The position numbers and the translations under genes are program-made. The notes beneath the pieces were generated by a model that saw only the letters and a program-made list of their open reading frames with translations, was not told where the DNA came from and did not search any database. Shown here piece after piece: positions 1 through 12,683 of a DNA stretch of 64,000 nucleotides; the stretch's first letter is position 1, and each line of letters begins with the position of its first letter. Source of the stretch: Pollenia angustigena (taxonomy: Eukaryota > Arthropoda > Insecta > Diptera > Polleniidae); assembly GCA_930367215.1 (NCBI GenBank), contig OV884060.1, positions 207,269,253 through 207,333,252 on the forward strand, read 5' to 3'.

Positions 1-500
1 ATTATAATGTTAATAATTTCGTAAAAAAACATGAATTTTTTAAATAAGAAATTATGTAAGAATCGAATAAATTATAATCGGTTTAACGAATAATTATTTG
101 TATTTTTTAATTCGCTCAGTTAAATATTTTATTCGGTTTTTTAAATATTAGTTTAAATTATAATTTTTGACAAAAAGAACTTTTACATATTTATTTGATA
201 AAGATTTTGTTTTTTTTAAAGGATTATTCGATTATTCAAATAATATTTTTATTCGTTATCGGCTTTTAATAAAACTAAAGTTAATTAACACCACTTAAGT
301 TAAAAGCTAAATGTTTAAGCCATTTTGCATTTGTGTTCAAGTAATCGAATACGTTTTTATTCGGTTATATGAATAACTGTGTATGTTCTTTTTTTTTGAT
401 ACGTTAAATGTTATTGTTATTTTAACTTTTTATATTATTTTTTAAAGTCGTTAGTTTTTTTTAATTATTCAAATACTTTTGCTTATCGATTACAACAGAG
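1..500. repeat. AT-rich tract with degenerate ATTCGAATAAT words
   Basis: The sequence is dominated by variants of TTATTCG, CGATTATTCG and ATTCGAATAAT, which are short self-complementary words. They do not form a clean tandem period. The same vocabulary fills 4740-7000 and recurs at 23480-23600 and 25235-25340, so this is probably the edge of one expanded simple-sequence family. No coding potential is visible. Confidence 0.5.
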
Positions 501-1620
501 CACTAGCTGTGAACTTAGAAATTAATCCCAAACACTTGAAAATCATCAGTTCTATAGTAATCGTAACAAGAATGTCCAAACCTTTGACAATTTTTTTTCT
601 TAGCTTTTTAAACTCCCTTGAACTTTAACTCCCACTTAAAGTTCTTGCAAGAAAGAATGGCCATAAAAGCCACACTTAAAACTAAATGACATCTGCTTTA
701 AAAGCTATATCTCTCTTCACTAATATCGCTACAAATTTTTAATATCTTTAAGATATCTGAGCTCATCATTGCTGAGCATCATCATAATCATACAAAGTTT
801 ATGAGTTTGTTTTAGAGTAGACATTATTATTATTGTTATTTTTTGGAGGCGTTTGTATTCTTTTATAGACGTTTTGTTAATGGACAATAAAGAATCTTAA
901 GGATTGTGAAAATGCATGTTTATTTTTTTATTAACTACACAGAGTCAATATAATCTAAGAAAAAAAGCTTAAATTTTCACACCTTCAACTTACGAACAAG
1001 ACCAACAACAACAAACTGTTTCCCATAGTGATTCATCCATCGTCTTCATCATCGTGATCAGTTTGTGGGAATGATGGTCAATAAAAATTCTTCAGATATA
1101 CGAGGAGTATTTTTATTTAATGCACTCGTTTAGTTATGTAGTTGTACCTGTTCAGTCTCTCAATTTTATTTGTTTTATTGTATTACGGACTAAATAAAAC
1201 CAAAACCACCAATATTTATTTATTCCTTTAGAACAAATGAAAAAAGTTGAAAAAAAAGAATGGAAAGAATCTTCATGTCGAGTTGAGTTAAATCTTTTTG
1301 CTCTTGTTGCAAATGTTGTACGACATAAATTAACATCTTGGGTGGTCTGGTTTGACGTTGTCAAAATGTGTGGTCTTTATTAATACTTTTAGGAGCAGTG
1401 CGAGCAAAAGCAAGTAGTACAAGTACACTTAAGTGGAGAGCAAAACAGCGGATCTCTAGATGAAGATGCCACAGAAGTTTCAAATTTATTGAGGAATTTT
1501 GCGAGACACAGTGGTAAAAATTTATAAAATGGGTAAAGATTCAGAAATCTTAAAGCAACTATTGAGACAATTTGCAAGAAACAAACTGCAGTTTATTGGC
1601 TTTAAGTCTAGTTGATTATT
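501..1620. other. Unassigned AT-rich sequence
   Basis: No terminal repeats, protein similarity or structured RNA are recognisable. The short open frames on the minus strand are AT-rich chance ORFs with no domain signal. Confidence 0.5.
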
Positions 1621-1621
1621 C

Positions 1622-3990
1622 TGATTTGAGGTACCCTGTCATAGCACAGGGTGTCATATGGGACAATTTCTTTTTGCCTGAAAATCCTATCAGACCTTTT
1701 ACACCAAAATATTCGTTTATATTTACATAAAATTGCTTTCCAGAAAAATCAATTCTAACATTTTAAAAAGATTAAAACTGTTTCCGACAAATTAGAAATT
1801 TTCAAAAACCTGACATTTTTTCCGACATTGCAATTTTTGAATTTGGATGCCATGTTGACACTTTGGCTTATTATTATCACATCTCATCAAAATTTGGAGG
1901 AATTCTTGATGTTCAAATAAAGGTCACACGTACCAAATATTGTCCCGACACTAAAATTGTGGAAGAGATTTGTGCAAATTGAATAAACTTTTGAAAGTAA
2001 AACTTATATGGGAGCTAAATATGGGAGCTTATGTTAAAACTTAGGTGATGTATTCTCGCATATCCTGAAGATTTCGTAAAATTATTGATGTTAACATAAG
2101 AGTCCCACGTAAAAAATGTTGCTTTATAAGGGACTTGTGCAACTAAAGAGATTTTTGGAAGTTGGCCCTATATGGGGATGGATCCTATATTGAAACTTTG
2201 GTTTTGCCATGTCACATCTCTTTGAAATTTAGTGGAAGTATTGATCTGAAAATAAAAGTTACACGGGCCAAATTTAGTCCCGATGCTTAAGTTCTATTAG
2301 AGATTAATAGAAATTAAAGAGATGTTTGGAAGTTGGACCTACACAGAAAAAATTATTGGCAGTTTTTTTTCAATTAATAGTGATTTTTGAATTTTAAAAT
2401 AAATTTGATTACGTTCTTAATTGATTGAATTAAAAAAATATTTTTTTTCAATTAAAATTTTACTTGATTTTAAGCTTTAGCTTAATTTTAATTATAAGTT
2501 TAATTGAATCAATCAACTCGTTGAATTGAACACTTTGTTGCTTTCCTCTCTCATCAACAGTTTGCGAAAAATGTTACAAGTGCAACCAACATCTTTATAA
2601 ATTTATTGTCTTTGCCCTTACATGTACCTACATACACACATGTTTTTGTCATCGAAAAGATCAGTAAGCGTCGCGTGCAAAAAAAAAACTATCAACAAGT
2701 AAAAAATGAACTGAAATTTATTATAGACGAATTACAATTATGACCACAAACAATGTCAATAATGAGCCTACATACATAAGTATATTAAGCGTAAAATAAA
2801 AAATCGCCTTGTGGCTGACCACAGTGTTGACGGTGGTTATGGTCGCAATCGAAATTTGGTGTTTATTTTTTTTGTTTGTTAATTCTTGAATTATTTTTGG
2901 AGCCATTTCATGTTGTGCGTTTAAAGTGAAATAGGTGAAAAAAGTACAGCCAAATTACACAACAAAAAAAGTTTTTTGTTTTCAATCTTGAATACCCTGA
3001 AGAATCAGAGTTATTCTACAATTTTATACAAAGTTATATGTATGAAATTCCTCTGTCAAAAAAATCTTCCAAAATTTGTACAATTAAGCATGAGCTATTA
3101 CAATTTAACAAATAAAACAAGTTATTTTTAAACCATATTTAAATAAAACATATGTATATTTTAAATACATATTATTATTTTCTTCATTTAACCATCAACT
3201 GAATTGATTTAACAAACTTATTCAATTAACAATTTGTTTGATTCAATAATTTGCGTAATTGAATTTAGAGTGTGTTTCGAATACACTGTTTAATTTATTC
3301 AATTAAAAATTTAATCGATTTAATGCAAAGATTAAAAATCACTGTTTTAATCAATACAATTATTAAAATAATTAATTTTCTGTATTGTAATCAATTACGT
3401 TAGTAATTCATTCAATTAAAATATTGATATTTTTTTAATTAATTTGTTAATTCATTCAATTAAAAAATTGTTTAATATTAATAATTTTTTCAATTATTTT
3501 TGTAAATAAAATGTAAAAACTTTTTAATTGGAAAAAAATCCTTGTTTTGCAATTTTTGCAAATTTGAGTAATTGGTATAATCATTTCGGTGATAGGTGCA
3601 AAATTAAACAATTTTTGCTTGTTTCAATTATTTTGGTGATCAAAACCGTTTTTTACTTTTTTCTGTGTATATGGGAGCTATGATGGATCGTTAATTTAAA
3701 TTTTGGTTTTGCCTGTCACATCTCTTCGAAATTTAGTGCAGGTATTGATTGATGTTTATATAAAAGGCAGACGTGGCAAATATTGTCTCCGTACTTATTT
3801 ATTTAGAGATTTATGCAAATTAAAGTGATTTTTGGTAGTGGAAATGAGCAATAACGAACTGAAGTTTTGTATAAAAAAGCTACTTTTCCAAATATTGTCC
3901 TAGTGCTAACATTTGCAGCATAAAGTTCCATTGCCCTAAAAAGCCAAAATATCCAATTTTTATTCAAAGAAATCTTATTTTAATTTTATG
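1622..3990. repeat. Tandem array of about 170-bp units, interrupted
   Basis: The block opens near a small hairpin (ACCCTGT at 1632 against ACAGGGT). It continues as related units anchored by CACATCTC followed by AAATTT at about 1878, 2211 and 3716, with a diverged copy at 2047. Each unit also holds TATATGGG. Once the 2342-3667 insertion is removed the spacings are about 169, 164 and 176 bp, so at least four units stand head to tail. The units carry no ORF. This is either a local satellite or the internal tandem part of a larger repeat. Confidence 0.6.
2342..3667. mobile_element. TA-flanked element, TIR CACAGAAAAAA (element F)
   Basis: The left end reads CACAGAAAAAATTATTGG and the right end TTTTTTCTGTG. 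Both are flanked by TA (2340-2341 and 3668-3669). Removing the element restores TTGGACC-TA-TATGGGAG, matching the uninterrupted tandem unit at about 2160 (TTGGCCCTATATGGGG). The interior is built of CAATTAA and TTTAATTG words and has no credible coding sequence. It shares its terminus with the element at 33057-34074, so both look like non-autonomous members of one TA-targeting family. Confidence 0.8.
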
Positions 3991-4740
3991 CCACTGTGCA
4001 AGTGTTTGCTCTTGTTTTTATTTTAAATTTTTTTATTCGCTTGTCACACCCATTCTACAATTGATCTCTTTGACTCCCCTAATTGTTTATTTCGTTGTAC
4101 ATGTTTCCTTCCTTTTGCGCTTTATTTCCTTAAGAATTTCTTTATTTGCTTTTTGCCAGATAAATCTTGCCATACGACATTTTCGCCGTCTCATCAGCTA
4201 TACCAATATTTATTTAATATTTCAGTAGCAGCAGTAGTGGCTTAAGATTTCTTTCGTTCTTGTTTTATTTATTTGACATGACATGCTTGGTTTACTGAAC
4301 ACTGTTCAAGGGACCTTTTATCCATTTACAGTTGTTCTTTGTAAGTTTCTTGTAATCCGCTTGCAGAAACATAAAAAAGGGGAAAGAAAAATTTCTTCAG
4401 ATAAAAGTTTTCTGTTACTTGGTTAAGTAATTGTTCATGTTATTGTAGATTTAAAAGCAGCGCTTTTTCCCGCGCTTTTAATTTACATGTTGTTTGTTGT
4501 GTAGCGCTCTTCTTTTAAATCGATCAGATACTCTGATCTTTTGATTTCTTACCGGCTGTTAATTAAGTTCATGTTTTTGTTATTTGTTTTTAATTAATCT
4601 TAAGCTTTGATGATAAAGATTTTGCTTTGAGAAAAAAACTTTGAAAAACAAGAGAGTATTCAAAGGGTAACCGAATTTCGGAAATATGTTTAATCCCTTT
4701 TTTACCCGTCTTAGTATTTGACGGGCATTGCCGAAAATTC
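3991..4740. other. Unassigned sequence
   Basis: No repeat termini, coding similarity or structured RNA are recognised. Composition is slightly less AT-rich than the flanks. Confidence 0.4.
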
Positions 4741-7000
4741 TTTCTTAACAAATTTATCTTGTAAACGAATAAAATTAATGAAAATATTTGTTTATATTAA
4801 AAATTTTTAAACTCAAGTTTCTTTTGACAATTTTTGAAATTTTGTTACAATATTATAAAAGTTTATTCGTAAAACCGATTATATCCACGAAAAAGTTATT
4901 CGAATAAAACATTAATGTAATAAATAAATGACTTAGTTACATCTTTTAAAGTCGATTTTTCGCTTAATAAAAATTGTTCGGTTATTCGAATAATAGAATC
5001 AAATATTTAAATAAGTACATTTTAAAATAGTAAGTAACAGGAAGATGGAGTTAAAATATAGAAAATCTGGAACAGTGAACGAACGTTCACAAGAAAAAGA
5101 AGGTTTTTTCATGTGTGCAAAGCCGAATATGCAATAAAAAAGGATTATTCGAATACAACATTTTTAAATAAGTAATAATACATTTTAAGACAGCTCTGAC
5201 GAAAAGATCTGTAAATTGTAACAATTTTTAATTAATATTCGCAAAACGATTATTCGATTAAAAAATTAATCGATTAGGAACCATTATTCAATTATGCATT
5301 ATAAAAAAAATAAAATAAATGAATTTAACATAAAAATAAATATGTATTAGAAAAACTTAATCAAAAAGGCAAAAAATGATTTATCTAAATAAACCATTAA
5401 GAAGAATACTTTTTTAATCGTTAAACCGATTATTCTATTAAGAAGGATTATTCGAAATTGAAATTTTACAAAAATAATATCAAATAACGGTTAAGGATGA
5501 AAACAATTTTACATTTAAAACAGTTTTTATTAATATTCATTAAATCGATTATTCGATTCAACAAAGTTATTCGATTCTTCAAAATAAAAATTTTAAATAC
5601 TGATAGAAATGGAACCTCCAATTTAACTCTGAACAATGAGAAAATCCAAAATAAAAGAAAAATGTTCTTAAGTCGAAGGACTAATTGGAGGGCTGACTGG
5701 TGAACCGAACCAAGTCATGAAATATGTATACGAAATTTCAAAATTTTAGCAAAATTCTCCATTAAGTTAATTTTGATCTGTAACGGACTAAGGCAATAAG
5801 TGTTTCGTTCCTAAGGTAACAGTAAAATATCCAAGGCAATGGCACTCATTTTCGAAAAAATTATTTGCAGTTCATTTACTCAACCTCCAAATATCTTTAA
5901 GTAGTCTTTTTCTAACTTGGTTCGCTTCAGCTGTGAGGCTTCCAATGTTTGTATTGAAAAATGTTATTCGAATACAAAATTTTTAAAAAGTTAAATAATA
6001 AAAAACAAATAACAACATGTTTAATATAATTAAGGACAGAAATTAATGTCGAACATTTTTGATTAATATTTGTAAAAGTTGCAATTCTATTGTTTAAAGT
6101 TATTCGATTATTCGAATAAAAAATTTGAATTATTAAAAAAAAAACATTGTAATATCAAATTAAACATTAACCAAGATGTAATGTAGTCAAATTAACCAAA
6201 ACCCGAAAAGGTAATTAACGAAAAAACCAATAGGAAAACCGATTATTTTGTCAAAAAGGTATTTAGAATAGTGTTCGAAAATAAATAGTTTTTTTTTTAC
6301 CAGTCAAAAGGGACGAACATTAACGAGCCGAACCGAACACATTGAAGTTTGTGGATTTTCAAAAAAAAAACCGAACGGAATTAAATGTTCACATCTTTTG
6401 TTGTGTTTGATAAAAACAGTAATATTTTTGTGTTCGAAAGATGACTCACAGGGAAAAGTTATTTTTTTTTAATGATTTTCTACACAAACACTATTAGCGT
6501 TTGTGTTTTCCACAAATCTACCAAACCGAACATTAAAAAACTATATTTAGTGTTTATTTTCGAACACTGATTTAGAATAAAAAAAATTAACTAATCAATA
6601 TGTAGATCGGGTGCTAAAAGTAATACAAGTTTAGATTTTAGCATTATATTCATAATCGCTTCTACTTGAATAATCGTTAAGGCGATTTTTCGATTAATAA
6701 TAATAAAATTATTTTAATCGATTATTCGAATTTAAAAATTTTTAAAGTTCATCATTTCATTTATCATTTGTTATACACTTAAAATTTATTAATTCGAATA
6801 ATCGAATAACTATAACTAGTCAAATAATCGTGTTTTAGAATACTAAAATAAATTTTTTATAATTATTAACACCAGATTTATGTAGTTAATAATTTTTTAT
6901 TCGAATAACCTTTTTGATAAAATAATCGGTTTTTGTATTATTAGTTCTATTCATTGATTATTTTTTCTCTTTCTTTAAATTTATATTAAACATTTAAAAG
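4740..7000. repeat. Main block of degenerate ATTCGAATAAT words
   Basis: Roughly every 40-80 bp there is a variant of CGATTATTCG, TTATTCGAATAA or AACCGATTATTCG, on both strands because the core is palindromic. Spacing is irregular, which argues against a young satellite. The 301-bp MITE at 6269-6569 is inserted in it. No gene is visible; the 68-codon frame at 5497 is made of the repeat words. Confidence 0.55.
6269..6569. mobile_element. hAT-type MITE, 301 bp, TIR CAGTGTTCGAAAATAAA
   Basis: The right end reads TTTATTTTCGAACACTG and the left end is its complement with the first C changed to T. An 8-bp target duplication ATTTAGAA flanks it exactly (6261-6268 and 6570-6577), diagnostic of hAT-like transposition. 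CCGAACA-type words are reiterated inside. It is a shorter relative of the element at 19033-20603 and carries the uninterrupted version of the site where a rosa element entered that copy. Confidence 0.88.
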
Positions 7001-7005
7001 ATTAA

Positions 7006-7120
7006 CTGCCGTATTCATAAAAATAAAATAAGTTTGAAATGTGTTTTAAGCCAAAATGTTCATAAAAATTTTTCTTAAAATGCATTTCAAATTCATTTCA
7101 ATTTTTTATGAATACAGGGG
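7006..7120. mobile_element. 115-bp Harbinger-like MITE, copy 1
   Basis: The ends CTGCCGTATTCATAAA and TTTATGAATACAGGGG form an imperfect inverted repeat. The 3-bp duplication TAA (7003-7005, 7121-7123) fits the TWA preference of PIF/Harbinger elements. The same unit, also 115 bp and in the opposite orientation, is at 16489-16603. Confidence 0.75.
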
Positions 7121-7123
7121 TAA

Positions 7124-8460
7124 ATTTTATTATAATGATCATTTAGGTAAACGGTAATAATCTGAATAGTCTGCAATCACTTAAGAAATTTGATATTCAA
7201 TATTGGATCTATAAGATTTGAAACTCTAAGAAGAAATTATAATTCAATATCCAACCATTCCAGCCCACACACACACTGAATTCATGTTTTCGTAAATTAG
7301 TCAAGAAAAATGAAATGAAACTAAATCACTGAACAAATTTAAACATAAAAGCTTAACGGCAAATTAGTGTGTGTGCATTAAGAAATAAATATTTATTGAA
7401 TATAATTAACATTGGATAAATCTTTACAGATACAGAAACTCATTCAACAACTAACAAAACACAGCCAGACATGAGCACCCCTTCATTTAAAACGGCCTGG
7501 CCTGATCATCTTGGCTGGTGAACAGCAATTTTAGATAAATAAATAAAATTTATGGTATTTGGAATATTAAATCATCGAAAACCAAATCAAACTTATTAAA
7601 AATACATTTGTTTAATAATTAAAATTAAAAACAATAATAAATTTAAATACAAAAACAAAGAAGTCATAGAGAGAAAGAGTTTCGTATAGTGTGACAAAAA
7701 TAATTTTGAATAGATTTTGAGATTTAGATAAAAATTAATTTAGTATTCAGGCCTGACATGCATGCATGAGCATCATATGGAACATTTCATATTGAAATTG
7801 AAATTAATTTGCATGAGGGAGACACGATCAGTGTGTGGCATTTGTTGGCTTTAAAGCTAAATTTAATACTTTTTCACAATTTAATTAGTTTAACGCGTGT
7901 TTGGGAAAGGGTTGCAGATGCCGGGTTCACATATGGTTGGATTGAGTTTGTGAGTATGTACTTTTGAAAAGTTTCGTATTAGCATGATGTATGCTCGTTT
8001 AGTACCTACAGACTAACCATATGGAAAGTTTGAAGAGTATAAAACCAAAACATGTCGCTAAAAGATTCTTAAAAGAATTAATTTGTTTTTTTAAGAAATT
8101 TTCGTCATTTAATTTTAGACTTAAAAAAACCGATTTTATTTGAACTGAAAGTAGTTTTTGCCTTAAATTTTTCAAAATTCTGTCACTAAATCAGCATTTT
8201 TAGGATCTCTCTATTCTCGTTTTGGATTTGAGATGACTGAAAAAAAGAAACATCAGCAAAAGGACCAGGATAAAATAAAATCTTAAGCCAGCATTTTAAG
8301 GATCTTTCCCGCCCATATTTTGGCTCAAACTATTGACACCACTTGATCCCTGAACGGTCTTTTAACCAGTTATAAGCCTATGACTCAAATGCTATTTAGA
8401 GATTTTTGAAGCCTGTGACACTATAAGGGTATTGCTTACATATCTATAATCCGGGAGTGC
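7124..8460. other. Unassigned, largely single-copy-looking sequence
   Basis: No repeat family shared with the rest of the window, no TIRs and no coding signal were found. It includes a palindromic CATGCATG at about 7759 and an ACACACAC run near 7268. Confidence 0.4.
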
Positions 8461-8465
8461 AAGTA

Positions 8466-8806
8466 GGAGGCGCTACTTCAATGCAAATAAGAAACTCAAC
8501 TATTGCGATGCGAAAGCTTAATGCCTCCTTGGTACTCTCATTCACTTTCGCAAAATTTGTTTTTATATAAAGCAATACTGGCAATAACAATTTAAGATAG
8601 CGCAGATTGACAGTAATGAAATGTCACAAAATGTACAAAGAAATTGAAATTGGAAAATTTAAATAAAATAAATATGTAGTGATGATTTGCGAAAAGAAAA
8701 AAATAAACAGATGCAAAAGACAAATTCGCAAACGCATTTAAGAGTACCAATCGCTACATTAGCTAAAATTTTCTTGCGCATCGCAATAGAGAGTAGCCTC
8801 CCCAGA
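8466..8806. mobile_element. Family D inverted-repeat element, uninterrupted copy
   Basis: The outer inverted words are CTATTGCGATGCG (about 8496) and CGCATCGCAATAG (about 8778). The inner pair is TTGGTACTCT (8529) and AGAGTACCAA (about 8741). The stretch 8650-8755 resembles the two halves flanking the big insertion at 36588-41179, so this is the empty-site version of that locus. There is no ORF, and exact ends and target duplication are uncertain. Confidence 0.55.
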
Positions 8807-8893
8807 ATATTGAACGATGTGTTTAGGTGGGTTTTACGAACTCACACAGTCTAAATGCATTGAAATTTTTACATTTAAAGCCTTTAAATGCTT

Positions 8894-9317
8894 CCCAGCG
8901 GTACATATTGAAAGGACCGCAAGTGGCAGGCCTTTTTGAAGGCCTCTAGACTCCTTTCTAAAAGATTCGCTTCGCATGATATCCTGCCTTCAGAAGTATG
9001 CCTTCTAGAAGGCATAAGTTTCTTTTTAAAAGACCTTCTGAAATATTCAGTACACATTTGCTACTCCCTTCTTTGAGAAGGGAGAAAGGAAGGTGTTCAG
9101 TTTTATTTACTTTTTGTTTTTAGCGACCTTCCTTACTCCCTTCTTTGGGAAGGGATCGAAGTTGTTTTTAAAGAAAGTGTGGAAGGCCTTGCGCCCAATG
9201 ACAACCTGTGTAAAAAATAAATAAGTATGGAATGCGGCGAGAAGGGCTTCTGACTGCTTGTGACTGCTAAATAAGGCCTTCTATTAGGCCTCTTTACTCA
9301 TTCTAGTTACCGCTGGG
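8894..9317. mobile_element. 424-bp element with TIR CCCAGCGGTA and GGCCTTCT palindromes
   Basis: It begins CCCAGCGGTA and ends TTACCGCTGGG. Inside, self-complementary blocks such as AGGCCTTTTTGAAGGCCT, CCTTCTAGAAGG and CTCCCTTCTTTGAGAAGGGAG recur, so the element folds extensively. No clear target duplication was found and no transposon superfamily is assigned. It is non-coding. Confidence 0.55.
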
Positions 9318-9900
9318 TTAGATCTTGAGTTACCCTCTGCTAATAAGCTTTGAGTGTTCTCCAAAGCGTCAGTTGAAAAGCAACAATTGTGTTAAGTCTG
9401 ACATTCTAAAATGCAACCGTGTAGAATTCCACAAAATCATCTATCGCAAAATGCATCAAAAACGTAATCGGTGCGTACACAATAAGCAATCTGTGCATCG
9501 CTAAGCCCGATGATGCTCTGCTGACTTTGACTTTTGTTTGCCTTGTGTTGATACGGAGGTACATACTACAGCATCTCTACAAAATAGTATGATGTTTAAG
9601 AGCTCAGCCTTTCTAATCTCCAATGTATATTCCGTCTTTTGTACCAATTTGCTCCCAAACTAAACAATTTGAAATCGCTTTACCCCTTATTTAGCTTTTA
9701 GGCATTGCTACTATAGACTACAACTTCCAGGCTACTTGTTCCCGCGGTGTAAGATTAGAATTTATTCAGTAGCGATCTGGCCCAAGACAATAAAACATGC
9801 CAAACTTTTTGATATCTGCCCAGTAAAGAACGTAATAGGTAAAAACAAGCTAGAGTGTGCTATCTGGTGCCGACCTTCCCAAAATTTTGTACAGTAATTT
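9318..9900. other. Unassigned sequence
   Basis: No recognisable repeat, RNA or protein similarity. Confidence 0.35.
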
Positions 9901-10432
9901 AAAATCTTATAAAACTCTGGCATACCAAATTCTACTACAATAGCATTATTCGTTTTAGACGTACATACTAAAGTGTTTTCCGATAGTGGGCTCAATATAG
10001 GTCCTATGGTGAATAATGGGCTGTTCTTCACGAAATTAAGTGGTGGGCTTTGTAGTTTTATGAAATGAATTTGTGCATTGCGCAACCATTTATTTTAGTT
10101 TTTGTAACAAATTTATTAATATTTTAAGGTGGTTGTTCCACATTCGGATTCATATGTGACTCTTATTTTACTAAGGCGATTTTGCTGGATTTCAATCTCA
10201 AACTGCTTAAGATAACTCGAAACAATATGACATCAATATTTTCTTTTCTTTTGAGTTGAGCGTTTTTTCACAGACGGGTATGGCTAAATCGCCTTAGAGT
10301 TACTCAAGGACCCAGAATATATACATATATTCTAGGGGCTCTGAGATGAATATTAAAAAAGTTTTACACGAAATGACAAACTTAGTTTAACCTCATTCGC
10401 CACTAGTGGTGGTGGAGGGTAATAAAAATCTA
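9900..10432 (+). repeat. Family A hairpin-ended repeat, 5' truncated copy
   Basis: It aligns by eye with 53440-53990: a GTACCAAATT-type start, a CTTCCG-type motif with TATGGG nearby, GATTTTGCTGGATTTCAAT, ATGGCTAAATCG, CAAGGACCCAGAATATAT and a terminal TGGTGGTGGAGGGTA. The upstream third of the family, with its 5' hairpin, is missing or unrecognisable. The 107-codon minus-strand frame over it is a by-product of the repeat. Confidence 0.65.
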
Positions 10433-12060
10433 CTGGTTCTTGCGGAATGAAATACGTATAGGGACGCCCACAAGTGCGGTCATAATTGTATGTATGAGTA
10501 TTGAAATATCACCAAGACGTATTCCTTCAAACAACGGTGCTGGGGGGAGGGGGGTAACACAAAAAGACACATCACAATAGCATCGTTAAAAATTATAATA
10601 TAATTTCTACTGGCTCCTGAGTTTTCAGACTGGGATCTGGTCCACCTCGGACTTTTTTTCTTAAAATTTTTCTTACACGCCAGACAGTTTTGAATCACCC
10701 TCCAAAAGTGCTGCCATAAAATTGTAAGTTGTATTGTCCAAACTTCTGGAAAGTCAGATTACAAATATATAAAAATATTAAATATAAAAAGGATATACAA
10801 TTTAGATACAAATGGATCAAAATTAGCGTTAAAGAGAAAGCTTTAAAAGATGTGAATAGATTTGGTAACTTGGATGCCACACGATTAAATTTTGCCTTTC
10901 AAATCCTTTCAATTTGCAATACATTCACACAAGGCGAATTGACTAGAAGGTGAGGTCAACTCTACAACTGCAATGTTCCTGTGGTCGGGTTGTCAAAAAT
11001 GTGGCTAGTAAAAAACAGGTGTTTATAAGTTAAAGAGAACATTTTTCTTTTGTTTTTATAAATTGTTTTCTTGATGACATCTTGAAAGTAAATTTCTTAA
11101 AAATTACGTGCTGCCTACGTCACAGCTTTCAATGTATGTAAATTTAGACAAACAGTTTATGTAAAAGACTATCAAGAAATACTTGATCGTGTGGCTGTAG
11201 GGCAGTAAATATTTTCCATCGCAATCTATAATACAATTTCACACTTTTAAACTTCTGTTAAACTTGACACTCTACATGCTTAAATTGAATGCCAAGTTTA
11301 TGGGGTGAAGTAGTGTTATGTTCCCCTGTCCCCTTTTTTATGGATGTTATTTGTTACACTAGAAAAATCTTTTTTCTGCTTGTGTATTTGAGATTTAGGT
11401 TTATTTCTTTTAACGAAGTGTGTTGAGTATTTTAGAAGACAATTTAAGTTTTGTGTTCTTCTGCTTAAAATGGGGAGACCCACAACGGCGTTTTTGCTCA
11501 TATTCTTATAAAATTTTTTTTTGTCTTTGCCAACACTAATTAACTCATTAACATTAGTTTTTGCTGTAGTTGTTGTTTTACATTTTGTCTCTTCTTTTGT
11601 TTTTAAAAGAAACTAAAAACTTTGACTTTTAAGGGCTGCCACCGGTGTGACTTTTGTCTAAATTGTCTGTGGTGTGTGTGTGTGTGTGAGCCAAAGAGTA
11701 TTTTTTTCTTTCTTAAAATACCGATACAATATGAGGGCAATGAAAATTTATGTAAAATATTTAGAAAAAAAAAATTGCTTCACAAGCACATGCCGGTCTG
11801 AGTTGTTTTGTAACTTGCACTTTCTGTCTTAAAGTTGTGGCTGTGCACAAGCACTGTAGCCCTTGTATGACACACACAGTGCTTGAACTTCAAGCAACTT
11901 GTGTTTACTTTCAATTGCATTATGGTTAGCTGGTTTTTCTCCACTGGCCAGGTAAAGGGTGAGATAAACGTATCAAATTTCTGTTTTTATTGGATTTTTT
12001 TAAGTTAAATTGATTTGTGGTTTAAAGGAAATATTATTTAATAAAGAGATAATTCTTAAA
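10433..12060. other. Unassigned sequence with a GT microsatellite
   Basis: A short GT run lies at about 11671-11688. No TIRs, coding similarity or RNA genes are visible. Open frames of 60-75 codons on both strands show no domain features. Confidence 0.4.
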
Positions 12061-12063
12061 TCA

Positions 12064-12660
12064 AATGTTAACAATGTCTGTCCGTCCGGCTGGCTGTTCA
12101 TTTAAACCTTGTATGGAAAGTACAGGTTGTAATGAAACTTTTGATACCATTTTTTACGTAGTTTCTAATAGTCACAAGGACCAAGCCTATTGTAAGTGAT
12201 GAGAATCGGTCCTAAATTTCACATCGCCCCTATACAAGCTTCTTTCCGGATTAGTCTTTATATCCACAAACTATCTAATAGGTAGGTTCTAAAATTAAAT
12301 TTGGTTCAAACTTATTTGATTGCAATCTAAATAATCTTTCCAAATTTTATTTCAATCGGCCTAAATGTAATTCATAAGCTCATAAAGTGCCATAACTTTC
12401 TTGTAGATGTTAACATACAATTTGGCGACAATAACTTTTACGACAGCTACTACTTATGTATGTCATGACAAACTATTGTGCTGGTAGGTCCAAAACTAAC
12501 CAAAGGTCCCATATACACCGCCATCATCATTAGAGGCAAACAAATCTCTTGAAGATGAAAATATCTAAATAATATTTGGCACAAAGAACTTTTGCATGAA
12601 TATTAAAATCAACACATAATTTTGTTCTGGCGAGACCATGATTGACCATGGGTCACAAAT
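12064..12660 (-). repeat. Family B-related repeat, decayed copy
   Basis: On the plus strand it reads GTCCGTCCGGCTGGCTG, GGAAAGTACAGGTTGTAAT and GGACCAAGCCTATTG, the same order as 12784-12990. It also shares AAATATCTAAATAATATT and CAAAGAACTTTTGCATGAA with 60225-60275 in the opposite orientation. It therefore belongs to the subfamily represented at 60088-60725. It is non-coding and its termini are lost. Confidence 0.6.
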
Positions 12661-12683
12661 ACTGTAGACTCTCGAAAATTTGT

